From positions 4,216,001-4,280,000 of the forward strand of contig NC_060258.1 of the NCBI RefSeq assembly GCF_921293095.1: 64,000 nucleotides of DNA, read 5' to 3'. Made by a program: the position numbers and the translations under genes. The notes below the pieces were generated by a model, which saw nothing but the letters and a program-made list of their open reading frames with translations, was not told the origin of the DNA and did not search any database. This document shows positions 12,401-24,400 of the stretch, piece by piece. This stretch comes from Ischnura elegans. Taxonomy: Eukaryota; Arthropoda; Insecta; Odonata; Coenagrionidae. Every line of letters starts with the position of its first letter. Position 1 is the first letter of the stretch.

Positions 12401-15400
12401 TCTTAATTTTCTGCTCAAGTTCTTCAGTGATAATCATTTGTACTATATAAGCTGGGTCAAATACATTGATATACTTACAAAACTGTGAGGTGGGATCATT
12501 AGCCTGTAACTCCAGTAGCTTGGTTACAGCATGGCAAGCTGCACTGGACAGGACTGCACTCATTTTGCCCCTACTGACTCTCCTTCCACAATCCTCTTGC
12601 AGTTTAATAACATTGCTCCCATAACTCCCTCATGCAACGAGTTCAAGTGCGTGCTGAATTCCCCTAAGCTGCCCATCTAGAATATTTGCAGCTGGCTGTG
12701 AGTGTCCTTCTAGAAATGTGATCATTTCAACTATGTGTTTGCCATATACTGTGATGGACATAGCCTGTATTCGGATAGCTTACGAGTCTTCTTCTGGAAT
12801 ACTACTGAGAAAATCAACTCGAGCATTGTCACTTGTTGTGTCCTCACTGAACATAAACCCTACAATATCCTTTGCTTGTGTTGCAAGATATGCCACTGAT
12901 TCATACATGGAGCTCCACCTGGTTAAAAGTGGCTGAGGAAATAGTGGCACTTGCTGGTTATGGGTAGGCTGTATTCAAATATGTTTTCTATAAAGGTGCT
13001 TCCTTTTTCGTGTGTTAAGGAATGCCATCTTCACTTTGGATACTGCTCGATGCAAAATATGCAGATGTTTCCTAAGAGTATGCAGTACTAAATTAAGTTT
13101 ATGGGCCCAGCACTGAATTATCAGAACATTTGTCTGACAACAAATCCTCCATCGCATGAAAACATTTTGTCATGTAGCGAGCAGAGTCGGACACTAATGC
13201 TGTTACATTATCGAGTGGTATTTCATATTTCTTCAGTGTGTCTAAAATTGCTCTTGAACATGTTTTTGAATTAGCAGTTTCCAAGTACACACATTACCAA
13301 CTACAATGGCCAATGCACTATCAAGAAGTTCAACAATTTTTTGCAAGATCACAAAAACATTTTCTTCTCTCTTTTCCAATGTTTTATCACAAAAAACTAT
13401 CACCTACTTGTCCTTCAGTTGAGTCTTCGTGTTGTATTTTAGATCAGGAATATATTTGTCCCTAAGTTGGCAAATGTAGGTAATTTCTCCAGCACCAGTA
13501 GCGAGGTTAAATTATTCACAGCGGTAAATAAAATGTTAGTTTTCCTATGACTATGGAAAAGATTAGAATGCTTTGACTTAACCCGTTACCGGCCGAGTAA
13601 AGAAATACTTGAAAATATATAATTTTTTCTTATCATTTTACCTAATAACATGCTAAATAAGGTAAATTGAAAATATGGGCCTTCAAAAAAATTTGCTTAT
13701 GGTAAAAAAAATGTTGGGTTTTCGCAACGTTGGCGGAATCCGGTACATGAATGCAGTTATGCAACCCGCATTACAATACATTGCCGTCTCACAGGTATGT
13801 GCTGTTTTTACTGTCGGATATAATCCAATACCTTTTTATGACACGTGTATGACAAATATCGTCATATTGGATAAATAAAATCGTTAGATATTATGTTTCC
13901 AATGAGATGTTATAGTTATTTGGCCTAAATCCACTATAAAATAGAATTGCTCTACGTTTTGAAAGAAATAAGTCACAGCGAAAAAATTTTCTCAGAAGAG
14001 CATGTATTTCAAATTTTTTCATTGACTTTAATTTTATCATTGCAGATTGAATCACAACTATTAATGGCTTGTTATGAAATACTCAAGCATTTTGGGTTCA
14101 ATGGAACATAAAATTTCCTACATTCATACATGGTTTGGCTTTTACACTGTTTCGGCAACTACTGATTTTTTTAACTCTTTGGCCAAATTCGTCCTTTCAT
14201 GCTTCACGAATCCGCGATGAATTACATGGCCTAACTTTTTCTATGTTTAAGGACGCGAATTGTATAGGGGTACGTCATCTACTGACTGATTCACTTCACT
14301 TTTTAGATGCGTCCCTGCTAGATACGATTTGAAGTCTACCAGTGAAATTTATTTCCGTTGCAGAACCTGTACAATCTCCTGGCGTTAGTGCAAACGCTGT
14401 CCAGTAAATTGATAAGCTAGGATCTTTTTTCCCCTAAATTCTAGTTCGGTAATTTGCATTATCAAGTCGGTCCACACCTCCCATGTATTTACTATACTCC
14501 CCAATAACACGAATAGTTTTCTTTTATTCACATATAATTGCATGTGAAATAGTATTTTCTTTTTTCTGCTGAAACTTTTCCCTGTGCCCAATGGAAGCGA
14601 AAAACTTGTATTGCTGTCTACAGGGACAATCTAGTTATCATTCCATCCAACAATACTAAGATCTTCGGCTTTATCAAATGCTGTTTTCATGTTCCTCTCG
14701 GTTTCACGTCGATGGTTTTATTATATTCTATCAGGCATTCCTACGTTGTATTTTCATTGATGGCTCCAGTGACAAATAATCGTTTTTCTTTCAAAACTAT
14801 AAATAGTCTTCAAGATGAAAAGAAGTTATCGAAAAACATACGATGATTCGAGGGATTAGGGATAACCTTGAGAAATTCCAGAATAACACTTGCTTCCAAG
14901 CCTAAATTTCGATGGAAGTAATTTTCTATCGCCTGGTTGAACCCTAAAACCGTCTTAATAACATAAGCCCCAAAGTTAAAAGCAAAATCTAAAAGGCTTG
15001 TTTTAAAAGAACATTTATGCACAGTAGTGACCAAATTAAGGTACCATTTGCTCAATATTTCAAAATTTATGTGCAAATATTCCGAATTGTAATAATTTTT
15101 AATTCAAGTAGTCAAATTGAGGTCATAATTTACAAAACTGTCATTTTTGTCCAAACAGGAATTGTCTGTAAAGTGTAGATTACTTTTTATTAATCTAAAT
15201 GTTTTGTTTCAGTCATTTCCGAACCAAATCTACGCCTTATCGTCTTCTTTCACCCAAAATCTTGTTGTGGAATTCGGTGATATCGCTGAATCGTGAAGTA
15301 AGGAAGGACTAATTCGGCTTGAATGTACAAAGTTTTGTGTTCCATTGCACCCGAAATGCTTTCATGTAATTCATAAATAGTCGTTATTTGTTGTTATTTA

Positions 15401-18400
15401 ATCTTTTGTGATAAAAATGTCAATTAAAAACTGGAAAACACGTTATCTGCAGTAAAAGTATTCACTTTGACTCGTTTCTTTCAAGCCCATCTGGATTTAG
15501 GTAAAATAATGCAGCATCTAAATGGAAATATAATATCTAAGAATTTTAAGTATCAAATATGACGATATCTGTCAAATACGAGGCATAAAAAGTCGTAGGA
15601 TTATATCTGACAGTAAAACCGGCAATATCCTATGAGACGGAAATATGTGGTAATGCGGGTTGCATAGCTTCATAGAGATACCGGATTCCGCCAACGTTGC
15701 GAAGACACAACATTATTTTCCGGATCTGATTTTTGCTTAATGTTGACTCCCTGACGAAATATATGATTTAATATCTATTAATTGAAATTTCTACGTCCAC
15801 ATAGACGAATAAAAACTTAATAAAGGGAGTAGTTACTGTTAAGAAAAATTATTTATCTTGGTTAACAGGAGACTCGAAAATTGACACATTTTGAGTATTT
15901 TTATAAATATCGAAATACTTATTAAATGTCATTATAATCTCATTAAAAATCAGTTTAAACTTATTTTTATCGAAAAAAGCGAATTATACATGGATAAAAT
16001 TCAATTGAAAAATTTGTTTTTGCATATCTCAATAATGTTGCGTTTTCGCAACGTTGGCCGTAAATGGGTTAATTTACAAAAAGCTGCTGTTCTCGTATAC
16101 TTGCCCTCAACGAATTCATTCAAAAATGATTAACAGTAGCGGGTGTAACTTTCTGGAAATCCATAATCGCAGGAATAGAAGGATCAAGAATTTTGCTATT
16201 TTCACATGGTAATTCTTTGAGACCAACCATGGTTTCGTTTCAGCAACCTTGATAATTTTACGCTGCAACAAAACCATGGTCGGTCTCAATAAATAACCAT
16301 GTGGAAATAGGAAAGTTGTTGATCCTTCTATTCCTGTCATTAAAAAATGACTTCATGTGCTCATTTTCCAATCTGTAGATAAGAATGTCAGCTTTGAGAA
16401 GGTTTCATACTACCCACTTTCCAAAATGATGATCAGTTTGGTTTTTCATGGCAGCAGTTGATGCAGATAGAGATTGATGTTTTTAACTTTAAAGAATATC
16501 CATACTTACCAAATTTTGCAGCAGTTAGATGCTTCGAAGATTTCCAATGTTTTTCAATCAAGTCTTTCCATTCCCAAGCTACCTGACAATTGCAGAATTG
16601 GAACATTACCATACTTTTATCGATACAGTATAATCCATCCTTTTGATACTGAAAAGCCCTGTCCCTTTTGCTTAATTTTTCATTCTGCATTACAATAACT
16701 CGTCAAAATAACTAGAATGTCTGAGACACCAGCAGCAATATTTAACAATTGCCGCTGAAAAATCAGTTATTTGACAGACATAGCTAAAAGGTAGAGATCC
16801 AAACAGCAGATATTCAGGCACGTGCAGTCCATGGTTACATTCATCAGGCTAGCGCCGGTCTAGCGGATGGTTCTACTCTGGATTTACCACTGAAATCTGA
16901 TTTTAATGCTCACGGAGTGACAACAGTTCTAGGGGCATGCTTCAGATTCCTCTACCAATATAATATTCCATTGGTGATGTTGATAAGAAAAAATTGCATA
17001 AATTGCTCTTCTATTGTTCAACTCAGAGAGCAAATATACGGTTTTTCCCTCTAGAGTAGGGATGGGAGATAGCCATATATTTTGCCACTGCCTCGTATTG
17101 CAGCAAATCGAAAACACGCGATGCCATCCTCCCGGGATTGTATCGTAACGTTAGTTATGCTCTTAGGAACTGCACTCGTCCACATACCTAAGGAATACTC
17201 GCACTTGTGTTAATTTTAATCGAATTGAAATCATTCTGTGTAATGTAATGCTTGTTCCTATGTTTGAAATTATAGTTTCAAAATTTTCTCCAAAAAAATA
17301 AAAATTCGTATTTTGGGACACAATTTGTGACATTTCCTGAGTTCAAAAGTCTTATCCTCAGTTACTTTGAGGTAATTTGTAATGTCTTACCTCTACCAGG
17401 ACACTTTGTGTCTAAATCCACAAAATTCATGATGGCGAAATTTTCCCATCCCCACTTATCAGTTGTCCATGTAGAGTAAATGAACCTTCATATTTTCACA
17501 TTGAACCTATGCAAGCTTTGTTCTATAAGGAGTTTATCTACAGATTTCTCTTTTTTGTTAACTCAGAATGGCCTTCTGTTAAATCTTGTCTGAGTAAGTT
17601 TAATTCATCTTTCAAAATGTTTGATGTCTCTAAACTGAATTATAAACCAAAATATACACTGAATTTATCCTCCATTTTTGACCCTATTTCCATGAATGTA
17701 TGTTATTACCTATGAGCTCTGGATTGTCATGCAAAGTTCTTTCGTAAAATAAGTTACAGTTATGAATGAGATTTTATCTTGAGTTCTGCATCTCCAGAAA
17801 CGATTGGCCTGTGGATCATCAGGTGGCTTTTGCAGGGATTTTGCGATGAAAATAAGAAGTAACAGGAATATAGTAAAGTGATAGTTTTAACAAAATAATT
17901 ATAAATACATATTATAAATTCCTATATTTAATTACCTTGAGGCAGATTGCAGGGTAGTATGAAGACTATAGCCATTTGAAACTAACTTTAATTTTATTCG
18001 TGTGATGAATTCTCAAAAGTTTTGTTTTAATATTTCTGTATCTCAATCATTAATGATGATTATTGGAGTTTATGTTGCAGCCCAATACCTTAACTGCTTC
18101 CCAAGGCGAAAAGGTGGAAGCTCAGGGCAGGGGAGCCATGGTGGCAGACCTGGACTGGACGCTGGTCGGGGCAAAGGAGGATCCATCTCCTGAGGAGAAT
18201 GACCATGTATGTATAGAATTATTGCTATGGAATTTGATGAATTGTTAGAGGAGATTGTGGGCAGAATGTTAATCAAGGAAAACGCTAGGACATTTAGATT
18301 TTTACACAGCTTTAAAGGTAACCCATTTGATAGAAAGTTGCTAATTACTGGAATAAGTTTTCTTATCTTAAAAAAAGTGTTTTTTTTTCTTTTCATGTTG

Positions 18401-21400
18401 TACATTTGTATTGTAGTTTTCTTGCCTTATAAAATCCTGGGACGGATAAACTAAACCTTATTAGCCCTCCAGTGGGGACGTGGGGCTCCTTGGTGGCCCA
18501 TAGTGTTTCATGTGTTTGCTCTTTTTCACATGATGACATAAAATACCTGTGATTGTCAGAAGCTACCCATTATTTTGGTTTCAAATGCCTCACATATATG
18601 CTTGTTATTAACCTGCACATGGTTGGCGTTTAATAGCACACAAAAGGAAGTTGGCATGTTTTGGCCACGAGCTAACAGTGTTTGGCATGTTTATGCTACT
18701 TTTATTGGTACCTCAACAAGTGGCCTACTTGCTTGCCTTCATTGCAAGGGGGTGAGGTGCAAACGATCTAAAGCTCTAGCTTTACAAGTGACCAAGCTCA
18801 ACGTTTTCCCTGTGGTGAGTGACAGAGAGCGGTACTCCTGCAACGCAAGAGTGTGGATTCCCAGTGGTACAGTTTATTGGAAGTATAGTGACCCTTCTTC
18901 AAATTCCTTTCATCTTATTTAGGCTGAGGCACAAGTATTTACAGACAGTGTAACCTATTTGATTCAAAGTTACTTATAACTGGAACAAGTACATATTCTT
19001 ATCTGAAAGTAAGTCATATTTTCCTCTTTATTTTGTATTTGATTGTTGTAGTTTCCTTGCCTTATATTTTTTCTATGTTAAATCTTGGTACCGATGAAGC
19101 AAATATCAATATGATATTTATTTTACTATAAACTATCCTGTGACCAATAAATCATGCCTCATGAAGACGTTTATTTTACAATATGAAATCCCAGGACTGA
19201 TAATTCATTGCTCATTTAGAAAATCAGGTCTCACATTTCAATCAAACTGTAGTGTTGTAGTTCATTGGGAGCTGTCCACAAATCTCCTCCCATATTAGGT
19301 TATATAACCAATGGTTTTAAAAGTGGAATGCAGTTCAACATTTATATACCTAATATAATCCCATAGAAATGGTCTCCCTTCAAGTAGGAGCGGTAGCCCG
19401 GTGTTAATGTCCTAGGTTTGATGTTTACATGTAGCACTTTTCAAAATTTGTTTCTACTTTTCATTTTATAAATGTCAGCTGTTCATCATTATCTCCATGA
19501 TTTTCACTGAAAATTTTACAAGGGGTGTTTTTAAAGTAAGTACCGTTTTGGCATAAAAAACAAGTAATTTTTTGTTTCAAAATTAATTTATTTACTTGTA
19601 AGGCCATACTTTACTCTACATTTCTACATAATTCCCATTATTATTGAGGCATTTATCGTATCTTGGGACCAGCTTTTGTATGCCATCATCAAAGAAGCTT
19701 GCCGCCCGACTAGAAAACCACTGCTTCGCGGTCGTTTTCACTTCGTCATCATCGGAATGGCGCTGTCCTGCCATTAAGGGTGTGTTGCTAGTGGATTTTT
19801 TTTTACTTGCAGCGACGCAATCAATGCAGCAGCATACTGTGCGACTGTACAAAAAATGCACTGCACTGTTCAAAACAAAAGGCGTGGCATGCTGAGTGCA
19901 TGTGTCGTTTTGCTCCATGATAATGCCCGTCCACACACAGCAAATCAAACTCAAGACCTTATCACTTCTTTTGGCTGGGAACAATTAAACCACCCTCCAT
20001 ACAGTCCCGTTCTAGTGCCGACCAAACATTTGTTTATGTACTTGAAGAAGCATCTGGCGGATCAGCACCATTCCGATGATGATGAAGTGAAAACGACCGT
20101 GAAGCAGTGATTGTCTAATCAGGCGGCAAGCGTTTTTAACGATGGCATACAAAAGCTGGTCCCAAGATGCGATAAATGCCTCAATAGTAATGGGAGTTAC
20201 GTAGAAAAGTAAATGATGGCCTTTCAAGTGAATAAATTATTTTTGAAAAAAAAATTTACTTCTTGTTTTTTTATGTCAAAATGGTAGTTACTTTAAAAAC
20301 GCCCCTCGTAGTTTTCTATGTGGAAATCTTTTTCTGCAATGCAGTGTCAGATTTTAGCCCATTTTTTCATTCAGATGCCTAGTTTCCATTATGTAATTTC
20401 AGTTTATTCATTGCCAAAGAAACCTTAATTATTACATGGTATCACATGAACTAAATTACATCTATTGCAGAGCTATCTAATGAAGATAATATTACGATGC
20501 AGGTGGAACATAAATCAAAGACCGTTTACATGTTGAAAAAAATGGAATAATATTTAATTCCCTGAAGTGTTGAAAATATTTTTATTTTGTAAGGAAAAAA
20601 TTTATATGGAATTCCAAATTATGATGTAGTGTGGTGTATAAAAAAGTTTAAATCAATCCTTTCAAAAAAAAGTCCTGAATCTCTTTTCGTGCATGATTAT
20701 TATCTTGATGATTACTTCCAGCATACTTTAAGTGAGGATGGGGATCCATTTGAGAGTTCAACTACTGCCCTTGAGTCTGCATTTGGTGAGTACTCTTACG
20801 GGTTGCAAATAACTCTATACTTGGCGGGGTTGATGTTAATGTGGAGGATATACAAGTAAATGCTTTTATTTAGCCAACTTTTAGTGTGACTAGAGCAATT
20901 ATTGAAAATTTGACAGTGTCCCATAAGTCCACAATTGAAGCCATGGATGAGTGCTTTTAAGGGCCTCAATTAGTTGCATACAAGTAAGGCTTAGGTCACT
21001 TTCAGATGGCGCGGTGCTGTTCTTTAATATAATCTAATGTCCCTACCGATGCCTTCATACCAGTAAAATCATGCAGTGTTCTCCACTGCGCCCATTTCCG
21101 GCCGGCACAGCAGCATCAACAGCGTCAACTGGTCGTGAAACTCAGACCGCTTTCAGATGAGAAAACTCTGGATTTCCTTGTGCCATGCGGAGAATGAAGG
21201 AATGTGAAATGTCCTCCCTTCTGAAATCGGCCTTTTTGTGACTGATTCTGAAGGATGAAGAACCTGAATTAGTCATCCATCCATATTTCCTGTTGTCTTT
21301 ATTTTAAGTGGTAATTGGATAGGGGAGAAGTTTTATATTTACTTACTTTTTTGTAGTCATTTGAATCGTTTTTAATGGTCTTCCCTAACAAAATATTTTT

Positions 21401-24400
21401 GTTCCACTGAAATTGTTGGGTATGTAACTGACCAATGGCTAAGAATTTTTTCTTTATTTTCTCTATTTGGCATTTTTGACAGTTAAAGAGTCATATTAAA
21501 TGAATAAAAAGAATGCTGCCTTGCTTCAACCAAGCTTGGAGACTAGTTTATTGAAAGAAAAAAATTTACTCGTTGTAGCCACGCACCTTTTTTTCGAGAA
21601 ATGCCGGTGAAAAAGGGGGATGTGCTAATCCTCAAAATTATACACCCAAAAAGCCAGAATGGAGCATTTTGTTTGAGAATTGAGTATGAAAAGTAAATTT
21701 CAGGGTTGATTGTAAATGTTAACATGGAATTTGGTCAAATGAGGGCAAAAATTAGCTTTGCTTTTGAACCATTTTGAATTCGTGGGAAAATTAGCGAAAA
21801 TCTTTTAATGAGTGCATTCCTATTCACCCTTTTGTCCTTGGGATTAGCAATGGTGCTTTGTTAGGTTTTACTGACAACTAGGCATGAAGCTTCCTTGGAG
21901 GAGAAAATATGGTTGACATAATATTAAAGTTATAGTCTTCGTTAAAACTTTCGCGGGTGCTCGTCATTTTGAATTAAAACTTTTTGGGCTATGTCGCCGC
22001 GTCAGATTTTGGGTGGCCCCAACGTTTCCCGACCGATGCTGGTCGCTTTCTCAAGGGAATCATTAAATTTATAGGTTGTAGAAAGGTATTCTTCAGAAAT
22101 GAAATCAGTATGGCTAATAAACAGCCGAATTCTTGATATCAATCAAATAATTCTACATTCAATCTACATAATAACCTGAAAGGCGTGCGGTAGGGGTGTT
22201 AGGACTTCCGCTGTTCTTACATAAAAGGATGTGCTCAATGGGAATTAGGTTTACCATTTATGAAAATCCTTTACGGCTCGGTGGTAAAAATTCCCATATC
22301 TACCCGTTCCACAAAACAACTCTTTTAATTTATCGCTTCTATCGGACCTGGAAATATAGTTGGGCTCTAATATTTTGTCCTCCGTGTCGCTTTTAAAGAA
22401 ATCCATTCTCAAATGTTCAAGAAATCTGAGCCTAGCACGCAGCCTTCGAGTCTCCAGTGGCTCCCAGTCCAATTCACATAACATCTGGGTAATGCTTTCT
22501 GTAAAAAAGTAGCGGTTTTTGACGAACCACACAGCCTTCCTTGGTATTTTTTTCAGTTCGCTGATTAAGTCTTTCTTTGCCGGGTCCCATACGCTCGTTG
22601 GATGATCGAGGTGCGATGGGACGAGTGCAAAATAGCACCTTTCTTTTACTTTCTTATCTGAAAATCTTCCCTTAATACGCTTGACAAATCCTAATTTCTT
22701 CGAGGCTGTGCCACAAATATTTCTTATGTGTGTTCTCCACAATAGGTTCAAGGTTATCGTTACTCCCACGTACTTCACTTCGTATGTTGCCTCTATGTTA
22801 ATACCATCATCCACTGCATAAACATGGTTATAGATGTACGAATTCAGCAAGAAATGTACCGTCATGCATTTGCTCAGATTAAGTTTTAGCCCCTTCTCTT
22901 GGCTCCAGAAATGAACGTTGTTTCAGTCCAATGATAGAATTTCATAGTCAGGGTGATCACTAATTTCGCGATAGATGACAGGGTCGCCAGCAAATAAACG
23001 TATTTTACTGCTAATGTGGGAACAGAGTTCATCAATGTATATAATGAACAGCAGGGAAGAAAAATCTATTGTTCCCTTAGCCAAAATAATTGCTGAAAGA
23101 GAAAGGTCTTTATACGCTGGTGCAAAAAAAGAAATAAGAGATGAATTCGGAGAGAAATTTTACCATGCAAAAGCAGAGAAGGGAATTCATCTCTCTTTAG
23201 TTCCCAGAAGAATTGACGATAATGTCATACTGACCCAAAATAATAAATTAGTCCTTATTCTTTCTAAAATTCGTCATGATTATGCCTTTGATGCTGAAAG
23301 GAATAGCCAAAATAAATCTGATATGGTTACATCCTACAACAACTAAAATTGACGTCGATCTAGTGGACCAATTCTGTGAAAAACTATACTGCAGAACGTA
23401 ATACAAGATGGCAGCCTGTGGCGATTTTTTAACTAATTATTGAAATTTTCTACTTTGATTGCCCTTGGCATTTTAAAGGTTCATTAAATATCTTCTCAAG
23501 TTATGAGAAGTGGTTTTCTGCGGTAGATAGCTTGGGAAATGATTAAACTGCATATAATGAAAAAGAGTGGAAATGCTACTATCCCAACACAAATAAGAGC
23601 TCAGGCTTGCGTGCAATACTTGGAATATCTGCCCCCGGTGCCCCTCCAAACGATTGCTTATCTCATGACAGTTGGGTATATTTCACTCAAGGGAGTTTCT
23701 TTTGGCAGTTTGTTCATTGCTTTTATCTTTTATTTTTTAATTACCTCTATGAAAACTAATCCAGGAAAAATAAAAACAATTCTTCTAGATACTCATCTGT
23801 AGTACCACAAAATTAATTGTGATTGCCATTGTTAGGAACCTTTTTAATTTAGAAAATATTCACCAATCATTAAATATTCGATTGAAAAGAAAATATTTTT
23901 TCCTTTTTAAAGGACCAATTCTTAAAGGGGTCTAATTTTATTCTTTTCCTGCAATTGGAAGTCATATGTGTGGTGCGTATGTGTGTGCTTAATTATTTGT
24001 ATACGTTTCATTTTAACCCATGATTTCGTCTTTTTTGTTCTACTACACCCCTGTTGCCCTCGTCATTTTTATGCTGTGTTCTTTTCCCCTCCATTCATTT
24101 ACATCGAGTCTTTAAGTTCAAGTCCAACTTGGGCAGCAATTAAACCACCTGTTTGTACATTTTTCCATCCATTCAATGGATTTTAAATAGAAGATGTTGT
24201 AGTCTTTAATTTCATCTTTGACGGTGTTAATTGCTATTTGAAATTTTCTTCTAGGGGTTCCGGCTGCCGAAGAAATGCCCGAGCAAACTACATCAACTTC
24301 ATATCTGCTTGCAGAAGGAAATATAAGGAATCATTCAATTGATGAATGCATTGGGAAAACGTATTCTTGTAGCACTTGCAGCAAGTCCTTCTCTAGGAAT

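Larger units (their letters stand above)
9310..18080. other. intron 4 (8.8 kb) filled with transposon remnants
   Basis: 9310-12200 has no gene I can support. From 12.2 to 16.7 kb it contains a minus-strand hAT pseudogene split by a piggyBac element and a foldback repeat. 16.7-18.0 kb shows nothing recognisable. Confidence 0.6.
18207..20721. other. intron 5 with an old internal duplication and a mariner
   Basis: 18310-18455 and 18945-19090 share an ordered series of blocks (GTAACC..ATTTGAT, ACTGGAA.AAGT, TTCTTATCT, TTGTAGTTT.CTTGCCTTAT), an old duplication about 640 bp apart. The mariner at 19519-20308 lies downstream. No other gene is supported. Confidence 0.5.
20786..24254. other. intron 6 with LINE and Penelope-like tail fragments
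   Basis: It contains a minus-strand LINE fragment (23056-22196), an unassigned open stretch (23057-23345) and a Penelope-type 3' motif (about 21990-22060, minus). The remainder shows no gene. Confidence 0.55.

Noticed and set aside
18575..18922. 115-codon plus-strand open frame in intron 5
   Set aside because: No recognisable motif, no acceptor or donor at sensible places; it overlaps a diverged duplicated segment.
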